A stretch of 64,000 nucleotides of DNA, taken from positions 88,983,063 through 89,047,062 of the forward strand of contig NC_081841.1 of assembly GCF_963259705.1 (NCBI RefSeq), given 5' to 3'. The notes beneath the pieces are model-generated. The model saw only the letters and a list, made by a program, of their open reading frames with translations. It was not told where the DNA came from and did not search any database. Below are positions 35,063 through 47,865 of this stretch, piece by piece (position 1 is the stretch's first letter; every line of letters begins with the position of its first letter). The position numbers and the translations under genes were made by a program. Source of the DNA: Myotis daubentonii. Its lineage: Eukaryota > Chordata > Mammalia > Chiroptera > Vespertilionidae.

Positions 35063-36440
35063 GAGGTAATTAAGTCAGTAAGTCAATATTCTAGAGATAG
35101 AAGATAATTTGAACCGTTATATTGAGAAAGCTCCCTAAATACCCAGCACAACCCATATTTATGTAAAAATTGCAAAATTTTAGAACATATCAACTCTAAT
35201 TTCTAATAACTGAGCACAACATCCAGATCTTAATTTCTATTTGCCGATAACATCTGGGAGTTCTGAAATTTCCTTTTTCCCCCCTATAAATCTTATAAGG
35301 CAATAGGATTATTTAAAATCAGAATACAAATATAAAAAAGAATAAAACCTTTTATTCCAGGTTTGAAAAATTTAAAAAAGGATTAATGACAAGTAGAGAA
35401 ATGGTAGTATGCTGTCTCGCCTCTCTCTCTCCCAGAAGGAAAGATTTGATAAAGAATTTCATGTGGGGTGATATCAATTTCAGTAAAGGAGTATAAGATC
35501 CCTAGTTGCAAGTGAGAATGATAAAATGGAAATTTAGAGAAAAGAGATGTCCTGATATTGTCATGGTGGGACCGGAGACAAGTCAGTTACTCCAAATACA
35601 AATACCTTGGATTAACCATAATGTGTTGTATTTGTGACACCCTATTTTGCTCGGCTGTTGTGGTGCGAAAGTTACAGTGAATGTTGCTTATCACCCTGTG
35701 AGGAAATGCAACCAACTACCAGTAAATGTTTTGTTTTTTCAGGTCCTGAGTGTCCCGGACTCTGCTTGGCCATAATGCAGGGAGGTATGGCAGCTCAGGG
35801 CAGTCCTGCCTCCTGCTCTCCTGGGAGCAGCAAATAGCTCAGAGAACAGTCCTTGGTTCCATGTATCAGCTCAGTGAGCCCTGCAAGGAAGTCAGGCTCA
35901 GCTCTGCCTTGAAATCAGGGCCTGAGTGGCTCCTTTGTCATTGTTTTTTAAGGCATCATGCTAGTATATTCTAAGAATTGTGTGCAATATTGAAGAAAAT
36001 CAATATAACATAGTGTTTGGTATTTTTATAATTCTTAACTGCTGGCATTTCCTAGGACTTTGATATTTATCACTACTCTTCCTCATGTATCAGCGGGTTT
36101 TTCAACTTAATTGCCAAGAAAGACCTGCAAATGTTCTCATTAAGACAGATGATGTTATTTTCATAGATACTGAATAGAGTTCTGCCCCCTTATAGCATAA
36201 GGAAAAAATATTTGTTTGTTCAGTTAAAAACTTCATAGATTTCCTTACTATTAGAGTTCTCTTATAAAACACTATGTCATGATCCAACCTCTTTTCCGAA
36301 GTGATTTGTTAACAAATTCATAAAACATTCGTTTATTTTTATTCAGTCAAGGTACATTTATAGAGCACCAAAATATGCTTGGTAATATGAGATGTTCTGG
36401 AGAAGGCACAAAAAGATTGAGACAGAAATGTCAGAAACTT
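35063..36440. other. Unique sequence with an L2-like trace
   Basis: No gene seen. About 36315-36435 (TATAGAGCACCAAAATATGC) looks like an L2 3' end on the minus strand. Confidence 0.4.
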
Positions 36441-36451
36441 TAAAATAACAT

Positions 36452-36651
36452 CTTTTTATCAAAAATATGCTTTCATTGATCTTAGAGAGAGAAGAAAGAG
36501 GAAACATTGATCAGTTGCCTCCCACACCCCCCCCACCCCCAGGTAGGGGAACGAACCCTCAACCTGGGCATGTTCCCTGACTGGGAATCAAATCAGTGAC
36601 CTTTCAATACACAGGACAATGCTCAACCAACCGAGCCACACTGGGCAGGGC
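36452..36651 (-). mobile_element. VES SINE, diverged
   Basis: Tail at left, C-rich insert (CCCCCCCCACCCCC at about 36528), head GAGCCACACTGGGCAGGGC at right. Perfect duplication TAAAATAACAT at 36441-36451 and 36652-36662. Confidence 0.92.
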
Positions 36652-36851
36652 TAAAATAACATTGACAAAGAAGTACTATAATCGAAGGATGTAAAAAGTG
36701 ATAAAAGAGCATGCAAGGAGATGGTTGGAAAAAGTTTCCCTGCGAGGATGAGATTTGAACTGCTTCTTGGGGATGAATATGAGTTTGCCTAAGACAGAGT
36801 GACTATATCACAAACAGAAACATAAGTATGAACAAAGGCTCAAGATTGAGG

Positions 36852-37245
36852 TTTTGGTGTTTTTATTATTATTATTTTTAATTTTCCCCCCATCATCCCC
36901 CTCCACTTCCCTCCTGCTCCTGCTCCTGCTCCATGCCCCACCCCCACCCCCAGGCCTTCACTGCACTATTGTCTGTATACAAGGGTTATGCATAAGTTCT
37001 TTGGTTAATCTCTTTCCATCCCTCCTTCTTCCCTCTGAGATTCCTCAGTCTGTTGCATGCTTTTATGACTCTGGATCTATTTTGTTCAGTCTGTTTATTC
37101 TGTATATTAGATTCCACAGTGAGGTCATGTGATACTTACCTTTCTCTGACTGGCTTATTTCTCTTAGCATAATACTCTCCAGGTCCCTGCATGCACTCTG
37201 AAAGGGTAAGAGATCCTTCTTTTTTACACCTGCATAGTATGTTTT
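36852..37245 (-). repeat. L1 3' end fragment
   Basis: A T-rich left end (complement of the poly(A)) is followed by the same L1 3' UTR seen at 42.7 and 58.7 kb (CACTATTGTCTGTATACAAG) and by the end of ORF2 (TCTCTGACTGGCTTATTTCT). It is 5' truncated at about 37245, where a different sequence begins. Confidence 0.85.
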
Positions 37246-37330
37246 TTAGAACAGCATGGAGTTTATTGGAGGTGAAACACAGGTGTACCTGGGGCAGGTG
37301 CGGAATAAAGGGCCAACGAAGTAGATTCAG
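37246..37330 (-). pseudogene. Possible mRNA 3' end joined to L1
   Basis: On the minus strand the sequence reads ...CACCTCCAATAAACTCCATG CTGTTCT then a short A run, that is, a poly(A) signal about 15 bases before an A tract, joined directly to the 5'-truncated L1. This is the layout of template-switch chimaeras formed by L1 reverse transcriptase. The parent transcript is not recognised and the upstream limit is unclear. Confidence 0.35.
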
Positions 37331-38510
37331 AATAATATAAAAAACTAGTAAGATAACTGTGTGTGCTTTTTTTTTTCACTGAAGGTAAAAGGGAACCCAA
37401 GAAAGTTTCGAAGAGAAGGGATAACATAATTAAACACATTAATCGCTTAGACATATTACTGTGGCAGGGGGAGAGAGATGGCCTGAAAAGAGTGGGAGGC
37501 AAACAAAACATGTGAATTGGCATTTTCTCTTCTCTAAATATTTATAATGCCTGATTCCTGAGTCATTCTCAAGATCCAGAGCTGAGGACACATGCACTTT
37601 TGCTCCATTCACATGCAGCAGGAATGTGCCTGGCAGATACTAGGTTTGGAGAGAGTTACTAGCCAGAGACCTTTAAAGACAAGGGCAGGACAATTATTTT
37701 CACAAGAAAATGGTGAAAATTTTGGATACCTAATTGATTTTATATGTTAGATCAAGAAAGACTTGTTCTCTGAAATGGGTTCTAATATTTTTTGTTTTAT
37801 TGGAATTGCATCATATGCTATGAAAACTTTGGTATACCTCAGGTCTGATACTATTTGGACAACTACCTTTAAAGGCTAATTGGGAAAGATTACTGTTGTT
37901 TTATGGTGCTATGTACCGGGGAAAAATGCCAGAGTCGTTTTTAAGGAAACAGTGTATTTTAATGGATGAAGCTTCTATTTGTAGTGAAACTTTACAAAGC
38001 TTAATGCAAGGAGAATCTTATATCTTAAATTGTTGATAAGCTCTGGTGAGGTCACTCTACAGATAGGAGAAACACTTCTGATGCATCCTGTTTTGGCCGG
38101 TAAACTCCTAAATTGTATTGACCACATGATTGACCTAGAACTGACTGCAGAGAGCTTGGCCATTTAAATACTTGGGGTCCTCAATGCCTCATGAAATGCA
38201 GATCTTATTTAGTTTAGCCTTCTACTCAACCCCAAACCAAATTGCAGCATGTGAGAAAAACTCATATTTTTGTTTTTCAATTTATTTTCAAGTGACTTCT
38301 CATTAAACATTCCCCAGGGGATGCTTTGGTTCTCCTTGATAGTGATTTGCTTAAATGATTCAATCAAAAATTACTATGAATTAGATACCATGCTGGACAT
38401 TCATTCATTGATGACTAAGACCTGTCAAGAAGTTAACTGTAAGAACTGATGAAAATGTAGACTGGTGCACCATCCTGGAGAGCAATTAGGCAGTGCAGGT
38501 CTATACTCCC
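37331..38510. other. Unique sequence, no gene seen
   Basis: About 38370-38455 has a weak L2-like pattern (CATTCATTCATTGATGACTA). Otherwise nothing supportable. Confidence 0.4.
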
Positions 38511-38524
38511 TTACCTGCAGTTCT

Positions 38525-38757
38525 TTGTTTTTTAATTTTTTTTTAATTTAGTGTTATTGATTTCAGAGAGGAAGGGAGAGGGAGAGGGAGAGGGAGAAAC
38601 ATCAATGGTGAGAGAGAATAATTGATTGGCTGCTTCCTGCATGCCCACTACTGGGGATTGAGCCCACAACCAGACATGAGCCCTTAACAGGAATCGAACA
38701 CGGGACCCTTCAGTCTGCAGGCCTTTTTTCTATCCACTGAGCATAACCAGCTAGGGC
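38525..38757 (-). mobile_element. VES SINE
   Basis: Tail with GAGAGGGAGAGGGAGAGGGA units, B box GGAATCGAACACGGGACC, head GAGCATAACCAGCTAGGGC. Flanks TTACCTGCAGTTCT and TTACCTACATTTCT form a 14-base duplication with two differences. Confidence 0.93.
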
Positions 38758-38771
38758 TTACCTACATTTCT

Positions 38772-39796
38772 GACATGAAGAAAGCACAGACAACCTAGTC
38801 GCTAGCAAGACTTGCCCTAAAATGATATAAGCAAGGTTATTCATGATCTTCATACTGTTTAATGGGAAGTTCATACTTTTTGCTGTATAGGTATTAGCAT
38901 GTTTAATTACAGGGTACTGCCTCAGTGACCGTGCATGATATATGGCATATGTTTTGTATTACCTTCCTAAAATCTGGAAAATTCTGAATTCTGACACACA
39001 TCTGACTTTGAAATTTTATATAAGGGATTATGGATTTATATTTCTCCCTTGCCATGTTGTTATACCTGACATGTGAAATCAGCTGTGTAAATAAAACTCA
39101 TAGCATATACCCCAAGTCTTTTATTTTATAGACTACATTTAAATGGCAATGTTTCCTCAGACCTCCAACACAGTTTACTTGGTAATGCTAGAAAAAAGAA
39201 AGCCTCATTATGGCATTTTAAAATATGTTTTTCTATACTTTTAATGTTATTTTTTCCTATAGTCCTAAACCAGTCCTTTCCCCTTCTGTTACTTGTATTC
39301 GGTACTCCTATGCAGATTGCTGGGGAGGACTTTCAGGGAATTCCTGCGAGCTGGAGGACCCATGTTAAAAACCATCACTTAAAAAGACTATTTTAGGTGG
39401 TATATGAAATAGTACAAAAGCAAGACAAAATTCTGCCCCTCGTTTTTGTGTGTGGCACAAACCCAATATCTTCCTTCATTCTGAACTGGAACCTAAGTTA
39501 AATTAATTCCTTATGTGCCTGGTGTTTTCAGTTTTTAGTTCCTCTCGTGCAGTCACAGAAATGAATAATAAAAGCTGAACTAAGTCTAACAAGAAAAGGC
39601 ACAACAGGATTCAAAGGGAGGTAATTAAATCCCTCACATACTATAGGCCAATATTTAAAACTATGAAGAAATTGGTCTCTCTTTTATATTTTGGCATACC
39701 GCTCCTATTATCTGCACAAATATAACTTCTTAGCCAGATGATATTCAAGTGGCAAAACTACTAAGAATTTCAGTTCAAAGGCTTATTCTTAGTTTT
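38772..39796. other. Unique sequence, no gene seen
   Basis: Nothing supportable. Confidence 0.45.
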
Positions 39797-39901
39797 GATT
39801 CAAGCCACAAGAAAAATTAAACAAATAAACTTACAGGAAAATTAACTTGCCACTGAATCTAAGTTTATGATTTTTCAAGACTGGGGCCTCCCTTAAAATA
39901 A
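39797..39901 (+). repeat. 105 bp perfect direct repeat, copy 1
   Basis: Identical base for base to 41262-41366, starting GATTCAAGCCACAAGAAAAA and ending GGGCCTCCCTTAAAATAA. The flanks differ. The unit has no transposon ends or simple-repeat character. Confidence 0.95.
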
Positions 39902-41261
39902 CTAATTTGTATGTGTATCAGTGTTGAATCTAACATCCCTCATTGAGCATTCTTTTCCACTAAGAAAACATATTCATGGGAAAAAAAATAAAAGATTGAT
40001 GGCCTTGGGTACCATTACCCAAGATTAAAATATTAAAATACTAACCCTAACCTCACCACATTTTATGTGTTGTTTACCTTCAGATTTAACCATATTCTTT
40101 CTTTCATACAAATTATCTGTCCCATATAATATTCTCATATTTGGTATGGACCACCGTGATCCACTGGCTTAGGAATTTCCCATGTTTCTCTACAACCCCA
40201 GAAATAAAATGTATTATATATATCATTCTTTAGAGATATATTGGCTACAGCTTGTTTAGAGAATTGTGTGTTTCTATGTATTTGAATTCCCTCATGTGAG
40301 CCAAATATCTAGATCTGTAGGTTAGGCCAATGTTAGAAAAGATAATAGTTCTTAAATGAAGGGGTAAGTTGTAGATGTGATATTTTAAGAGGTGATTTTC
40401 AAACTGTTTCCTATGGAACCTTAGTTCTTGAAGGTATCTTGAGAAGATCATTGACATTTGATTCCAATTTAATATTTTAACTGTAATAAATTAAGACACA
40501 CATTCAAATGTGTTATGTTCTAAATTTGAACATGTTGTAGACCACCAGCATATTGACTTCGGCCGCCAGGTCAATTTCTTTTTGTGAAGGCCTTTCTTCA
40601 CATAAATCTTTCTTCCCATCTCTGGGACTATATTTGAATTTACAAACATGTGTCCTTGATTAAAATGGTTACAGCTCTTGGCTTTCTTTTTTTGTAAATC
40701 GCATCTGTATTTGCCTGTACACACACACACACACACACACAAATACAAGGTTGTCTCCTCCTGTTTGTCTGTAAGAGCCAAGATGTTCTATTTTCTAAAC
40801 AACCCAGTAAATTACAAAAACAAATTGAATGCCAAGGCTGATATGACTTCAGCAGTCACTTAAATTACTGTCTAAAAGTTTTGTGTTTGTCAAAATAGGA
40901 TTTTCACTTCTTTTCATGTTGTGCAATTTCCATATTGTTTGAATGTTTACAATATATTTGCATCATTATTATCAAAAAAGAAAAACAGCCAAGGAAACAT
41001 TAGACAATAAAATGCAATTTTAATCTCTCTTGCATTACAGTTATTTTTTAAAAGAATGTTTCACTGCAAAAATATTTGAGAAACTACTTTAGATGAAGTG
41101 ATTTTTAAAAGTGTACTTCTAGTCATGCTAATTTGTAACTGGTAAATATTCAGGCAATTGATTCAAATTGTTGTTCTCATTTATGGGCATTGTGTGCCTC
41201 GGTAAGGAATTTAAGGTCATTTCTACTATATTTTCTCAGTAGCAAAATGAAGTTCTTAATA
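39902..41261. other. Unique sequence between the 105 bp repeats
   Basis: No gene seen. A short (CA)n lies at about 40719-40741. Confidence 0.45.
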
Positions 41262-41366
41262 GATTCAAGCCACAAGAAAAATTAAACAAATAAACTTACA
41301 GGAAAATTAACTTGCCACTGAATCTAAGTTTATGATTTTTCAAGACTGGGGCCTCCCTTAAAATAA
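41262..41366 (+). repeat. 105 bp perfect direct repeat, copy 2
   Basis: Second copy, 1465 bases from the first in the same orientation, with no difference over the whole unit. Confidence 0.95.
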
Positions 41367-42513
41367 TGGTTGTTGTTGGGTTAAATAATTAGAACATTGA
41401 ACACTGTATCTAGCTCACAGAAAGTTTTAATATATGGTGCTTTAGTTATAAAATATTTTGGAAGAATTAAATGGGTAAAATAATTTTTCAAAACTAATCA
41501 ATTAAAATGCATAAAGCCTGGTTGTTTGATGCTGTAAACAAAACTATATTACTTCGGTATCAAACAATGTTGATTCAAACATATGTAAAGTGGTTAAGAG
41601 CTGGATTTTACTTAAAATATGCGAAGATCAATTATACTTTACATTTTCTCAACTTCTCTAAATTGAATTTTTCAGTTTGCAGATGGCATTAAGCTTTCTC
41701 TGAGTAGTGAAATACCAGGCTGGGGGTAGGGCGATGTACACTGTTATTATAAATTGGTGGAAAAGTACTTGGATGAGTTCCAGACTAGGAGGTAACCAGT
41801 TGAGAGCATGAAAAAGCACTATGGGATGCTCATGAAATGATTCTTCCAAGCAACCCCTCAGAAAGCGGGAGTGGAGATGACAGCCATTATGGAAGATTCT
41901 GCCATTAAATGAGCTGTCAGCACTGCTGACAATAAAGTGATGGGTCTCACCAGCAAGTTTCCTGGAAACCAACAGAGAGTTTACTTTTACCTGCATTCAA
42001 AGCCAAGGTATATCTATACCGGGAGCACAACTTGCAAGATGGCCACTAGAAAAAACAAATAAACAAAGCCATGGAATTGCCAATGGAAGTAATCTCTTGC
42101 TTAAGGGAATATATAATTGACTGTAAAATTGAAAATTCTATCCCACTTAAATATATATATATATATATATAATTATCCTATTATCATAAGAGTTTCTGGA
42201 AGCAAAAATTATGATATGGATAGAATTTACTCCATCTTGCCCTTCAGAGAACACTTAGCAGTGGCCTGCCAGGAGGCAAACAAGTTAAACATGTCTAGTG
42301 TATTGCCATTCACAAAGCAATTGTATACCTGTTATCTGATTAGGCACTCAAAAGGTTCATATCAGCTCCTGTGCAGTGAGGGAAGAAGTGGCTGGTGGGA
42401 GTTATATAGAGAGTTCTGCATGCTCTACTGAGCCATTTAAATTATTAAGAACCGTGAATACTGACAGCATTCTATAGAGAAATAGAGGCCACTAAGCCAA
42501 GAAAATATTTGTA
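41367..42513. other. Unique sequence with a (TA)n
   Basis: No gene seen. A TA run lies at about 42150-42171. Confidence 0.45.
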
Positions 42514-42714
42514 TCTATAATAATAAAAGCGTAATATGCTAAGTAGACCAAACGTCCTTTCAGATGTCCTTCCAGACGTCCTTCCAGATGATCTTCTGGA
42601 CAAAGTCAGGGCTGCAAGGGAAACCCGGGTCCTGGGTGCCAGAAGGAAGCCGGTGCCAGCTGCCAGGGGAAGGGAGGCCTACTCTTGCATTAATGTCATG
42701 CATCAGGCCTCTAA
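42514..42714 (+). mobile_element. Short HeliBat Helitron with CTAA terminus
   Basis: Starts TCTATAATAATAAAAGCG plus TAATATGCTAAG, contains CAGATGTCCTTCCAGACGTC repeats, and ends GCATGCATCAGGCCTCTAA-like with CTAA at 42711-42714. It lies between A (42513) and T (42715). At 201 bases it is among the shortest here. Confidence 0.9.
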
Positions 42715-42734
42715 TAGATTTATAAAAATATGTT

Positions 42735-43570
42735 TTTTTAAAATTATTTTTATTGTTGATACTTTTAGAGATGTCCACATTCCCACCTGCCCCCTTTGCC
42801 AATCTCCATTCTGCCCTCATTCCTCACCCCACCACCACCCCTCCCCACCACCCTAGCCATCACCACACTGTTGTCTGTGTCTATGGATTATGCATTTATG
42901 TTATTTGGCAAATCCCTTCATCTTCTTTCATCCAGTCTCCTCCTCCCACCTCACCATTGACAGCTGTCAGTCTGTTCCATGTATCCATGCCTTTGTTTCT
43001 ATTTTGTTCATCAGATTATTTAGTTCATTAGATTCCATATATAAATGAAATTATATGGTATTTATCTTTCTCTGACTGGCTTATTTCACCTAGCATAATA
43101 ATCTCTAGCTCTATCCATGCAGTTGCAAAAGGTAAGAGTTTTTCTTTTCTTTTGTATGGCTGCATAGTATTCCATTGTGTAAATACCCACAGCTTTTTAA
43201 GCCACTCATCTACTAATGTGCACTTGGGCCATTTCCAGATCTTGACTATTGTAAATAAAACTGCTATGAACATAGGGGTGCATATATCTTTTCCAATTGG
43301 TGTTTTGGGATTCTTAGGATATATTCTCAGAAATGGGATTGCTAAGTCAAAAGGCAGTTCCATTTTTAATTTTTTGAGGCAACTCCATACTGTTTTCCAC
43401 AGTGGCTGCCCCAGTCTGCATTCCTACCAGCAGTGTACTAGGATTCCCTTTTCTCCACATCCTCACCAGCACTTGTCATTTGTTGATTTATTGATGGTAG
43501 CCATTCTGACAGGTGTGAAGTGATACCTCATTGTGGTTTAAATTTGTGTCTCTCTGATGATTATATTTTA
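42735..43570 (-). repeat. L1 3' end with the ORF2 C-terminus
   Basis: The left part is the L1 3' UTR (CACACTGTTGTCTGTGTCTA). The minus-strand frame 43363-43028 encodes the cysteine-poor C-terminal end of L1 ORF2 ([20 protein letters not shown]). It is truncated at its 5' end near 43570. Confidence 0.9.
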
Positions 43571-44124
43571 TTCATGCCCAGAGTGTATTAGAAATTATAA
43601 AATATTAAAATATAGGTAAAATGGAGAACAGAGTGGCAAAATAGATAAACATATTGAAAATGTCCCGCATTGAGAAGCATTTATGAAAAGTGTGAATATA
43701 GATTGTTTTCCTGTGTAGTAGGAGGAACTACCACAGAAGAAAAGACTGGAGCTGAACCTGCTTACAGGTACAGATAACCTGACTGATTGTTTAAAAGCAC
43801 CATTTCAGGCTTGGGGATGGAAACAGACATGAGGATGATATGAATGAGAACTTTCACAGAACTAAATGGGAAATGCCTATTTCCCATTTTCTGAGCATGC
43901 CTTATGTTTTCCCAGCTCTGCACTGTTGCTAGACACTATTCAATAGACCTTGGATACTTACATATTATCTCCTAGATTTCCCATGTGGAAATGCTATGAG
44001 ATGGTAAGATCAAGCTTAAATGCTACATTCCTCACAAAGGTTTTCTAAACCCTCAATCTATGATCTAAACTCTTATAATACTTTATAAAACACCATTGAT
44101 TAATTAGTCATTATTCTATAGTAG
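43571..44124. other. Unique sequence, no gene seen
   Basis: Nothing supportable. Confidence 0.45.
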
Positions 44125-44572
44125 GCAAAACCTTTACACACGTATATTAGCTAACTGGATTTTTGCCAAAAACCTTATATAGTGGGGCCTTGACTTATGA
44201 GTGTCCCGACTAACGAGTTTTTCGAGATATGAGCTGTCTCTCAGCCGATTTTTTGCTTCGAGTTGTGAGCTAAAATTCGGGTTACGAGCCAGCTTCAGAT
44301 ACCCCACCGCTAGTTGGCGCAGCAAACATCACAGTGAATGCCACAACATGAGCCCAGCATCACGTGTCTCACTCATTCACTTTAAGATTTGACACACGAG
44401 TAATTTGAGTTACACGCTCCATCACAGAACGAATTAAACTCATAAGTCAAGGCCCCACTGTAGATCTATTGTTCTCTTTTTAAACATAAAGGAATATGCC
44501 TAGAAAATATAATAACTTAATGAAAGTCATATAGCTAGTAAGTAGAGGACCTGGATTCAAACCAAGATCAAT
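44125..44572 (-). repeat. MIR SINE split by a MITE
   Basis: TATATTAGCTAACTGGATTT (left of the MITE) and TCATATAGCTAGTAAGTAGA with GGACCTGGATTCAAACC (right of it) are successive parts of one MIR in minus orientation. The element at 44180-44460 separates them. Confidence 0.75.
44180..44460. mobile_element. Pogo/Tigger-like MITE
   Basis: Ends TAGTGGGGCCTTGACTTATGAGT-type and its reverse complement (ACTCATAAGTCAAGGCCCCA, then CTG) form inverted repeats of more than 20 bases, flanked by TA on both sides. Subterminal ACGAGTTTTTCGAGATATGA resembles Tigger derivatives. There is no transposase frame at 281 bases. Confidence 0.8.
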
Positions 44573-44608
44573 TTTATTTACTTTTAAGGAACCTTTTTTA
44601 TGTAACAA

Positions 44609-44849
44609 CTAGAGGCCCGGTGCATGAATTTGTGCATGTGTGGGTCCGGCTGGCTAGGGGGAATGGCCATGGGTGTTTGGCCAGTCAGCCCTGCTCCTGA
44701 TCAGGGTTGGGGGGACTGATCAGGGGCTGGGCCAGCTGGGGGGAGGGGCCGCAAGCTGTTGGCCGGTTGGCCCCAGCCCCTGGTCACACTCCCAGTCGAA
44801 CTCCTGGTCAAAGGGGATAATTTGCATATTAGCCTTTTATTATATAAGA
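44609..44849 (-). mobile_element. HeliBat Helitron, complete ends
   Basis: Left end CTAGAGGCCCGGTGCATG; right end CTTTTATTATATAAGA. Flanks A and T. The 241-base interior is G-rich with repeated GGCTGG motifs. Confidence 0.93.
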
Positions 44850-47300
44850 TTTTCTATGAGTCCTATATTTTTTTACCAAGTAAAAACACTTTGGGTTACA
44901 AGCAACAGAAATCCTTTGAAACTAAATTAAACATAAGGATGTTATGATAGTAATATGGAGTTATATCACAGAACTTAAGGGTGGGGAGGACAATGAAATT
45001 TTATGAAGGAGTGTTACAAAAGTTGACCAATCACAAAAAGAATTGGTATCTCTAGACCTGTGGTTGGCTTTTTGTATTTCTTCTACCCCTGCCACAATAT
45101 GGCTTGGATGAGAATAACATCAATCTCTATCTAATTCAGGTTTCAACCTGATGGTCTAAGTCACCCAGGTTGATCTCCATTCAAGATCTCAGACAATCAA
45201 TGGTTGGCCTCTCCTGGCTCCAGTGGTGATATCTGGGTTTAGCATGACTCAGGTGGTCCCAATCAAAATGAAACTCAAACTTTTTTTTAATGATGGTTAT
45301 AAAAAGATAAGTCTTCTTTTGATAGATTATTTCTGAGGTCAAAGACAGAAAGTGAAGTAGGGTAGTGACTCAGTTTGGACCCTGACCAAACTACATCTGA
45401 ACTTTACTGTAAGTGGTAGGCTGTGCTATCATTCCAGAATATTTTCAGCCTATCCTTATAAGAACTATATTTACCCACCCCCTTGACATTGGCCTTTGCC
45501 AAGTAACCTGCTTTGTGAGTTGAACAAAAAAAAAAAGCATGTGATTTCTTAAAAGAAGCTTTAAAAGCCAATAAACAGTTCCATTTTTTCTCATTGTATT
45601 ATTCCATGAGATGTACTATGTAAGGGCTACTCCTTCAGCCTGCGTACCAGAATAAAGTAGACACTGAAGTAGAGAAGTAGCTTGCTTCAAAGAAACATAT
45701 GTTGTAAGCTACTGCAATGTTGGAATTTTTCCTATAGCATAGCCTAGTAAAATTCAATTACCTACTATCTCTGATCTTTGCTTTTAAATAAGCTAATCAA
45801 TGTCCTATTGTTAAAGTCAGTATGAGTTTTCTGTTATTTTGTATTGAAATATCTTAACTGGCAAACCCATTTTACCGTAGTCAATTGAATAATGTTACCA
45901 ACCCTAAGTGGCATCAGGAAAGCCTTTTAAACTGAAGACTTCCTAAAGATACATCATTATAAACTCTTGCATCTGTAGTGCCTGATACTTAGTTGGGCGT
46001 GGTTGTGGATACAAGGATAGAGGTCACCAGTTTTGTGGAAATCCACATGAAATGGAAAAGATTTTTTCAGTTTTTTAAAATTATCTTAATGAGATCATAT
46101 AGAATGAATTTAATATAATTCATCAAATTTTTCCATTTGTATTGTCTAAAATATTTTTCTCCCATGCAAAATATGTCCTCCTTCATAACAAATAGAATCA
46201 AAAGCCAAAGCACATAAATAAAATCTCTTTGATGCTTTTTTCAAAGCATTTTGGAAAAGTTAATTACAGCAGTCCTCTCAGATACAGTTAAGTGCTATTA
46301 TTTCTCTTCCATACATGAGGAAGTGAAAGCCCTGAGAATACGTTTCTTGGAGACCACACAGCAAGTTACTGACAGAACTCAGTGTCCCTAGCCTTGTTGA
46401 CCTCTGCAATCTCAATGCAGTCTGTAACCTTTTTACAGCAGAACATTCACAGGAAGAAGAGACGTTTTATCAAAGCACTTTACCAACAATAAACCACAGA
46501 ACTTTTAGTGCTTATTGCCATTTATAGCCTGTTTTGAGTCCACCTTTAGTATCATCAAAATACTTGAATTAAGTTACTTCAAGTCCTGCAAAAAGGCAGT
46601 GTCTGTTCTAAATGTCTTTGGGCCATCATCTTCACTAGGAAAATGCATTGTTCAAGTGTCCTTAGGAGGCAATCTCTTCCCTCCCTCTAATTCAATTGAA
46701 TCCCCATAGTAGAGCTAGAAGAATGAGTTAGAGGAACAAAAAGACCTATTGATAACAAAAATAAACAATCATTTTTATCCCAAAAGAAAGCACTACCTCT
46801 ATCAAGTATTATTATTATTTCCATACCTGGCCAACATTACCTACATTTTAGCAGTTTTAATGACTATATTAAATACATTACTCCACTATTGTCATAGACT
46901 ATCTAAATCATAGGGATTTAGTTATAAAAAATTTATAAAATAGAAAATGATGATTCACCAGCCATTTATAGAGATATATCCCAAGCATTCGGGTTATAGC
47001 TAAACTTGTAACCTTTCACAGTGAGCTTGTGAGCTCTTGAAAACTATATAAATTCTTCTAGGCCATACAGGAAAACATGACAATATGAATACAAAATATA
47101 TACTATTTTGCTTTGGTAAGTTTTCCCAAGACCATGCTTATGCTAAATTTGTCATAGTTGTACATATATTTAAGCTAAAAGACTATTAGCTACAATATTC
47201 TAAAATTTGAGTTTTCAATCTTAAAAGAGAAAACATTTTAAATATTGCTTTAGCTTAATTTTTAATTACCTAAAATGTGCCAAAATTTTACTGCCAAGCC
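44850..47300. other. Mostly unique sequence with old repeat traces
   Basis: About 44890-45260 (GGGTTACAAGCAACAGAAAT) resembles a widespread old mammalian repeat that I cannot name. About 46260-46420 (GACCACACAGCAAGTTACTG) is MIR-like on the minus strand. No gene seen. Confidence 0.4.
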
Positions 47301-47309
47301 TACTTTTTA

Positions 47310-47329
47310 GATTTTAGAGAGAGAGGAAG

Positions 47330-47392
<63 letters not shown>
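47310..47392 (-). repeat. (GA)n, probably from a truncated VES SINE tail
   Basis: TTAGAGAGAGAGGAAGGAGG resembles the start of VES tails, but the tRNA-like head is missing and a pure GA run follows. Confidence 0.6.
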
Positions 47393-47572
47393 ATTTACCT
47401 TCAGCACAACCATGGAATGCTAATATTTATATTTGATATCATAACACATTCTCTTGGGGGAAAATATGATATGAAATGAAATTTCAAAATAACATCCTGT
47501 TACCACTAAACAATTGAGAGAGAGACAGAGGGAGGTATTTTAGGCAACACACACACACACACACACACACTT

Positions 47573-47787
47573 TTAAAAAATATATATATTTTATTGATTT
47601 TTTACAGAGAGGGAGAGGGATAGAGAGTAGAAACATCGATGAGAGAGAAACATTGATCAGCTGCTCCTGCACACCCCGTACTGGGGATGTGCCCACAACC
47701 AAGGTACATGCCCTTAACCAGAATCAAACCTGGGACCCTTCAGTCCACAGGCCAATGCTCTATCCACTGAGCCAAACCGGTTAGGGC
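47573..47787 (-). mobile_element. VES SINE next to a (CA)n
   Basis: Tail TATTTTATTGATTTTTTACA, B box AGAATCAAACCTGGGACC, head GAGCCAAACCGGTTAGGGC. A CA run (about 47546-47570) precedes it, and ACGCACACTTA follows, probably the other target copy. Confidence 0.93.
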
Positions 47788-47865
47788 ACGCACACTTACA
47801 TTGAAGTTACTAATTCTTCCAAACCCTAAAGTGGATCTTATTTTTAAATGTCTACATTTTAAAGA

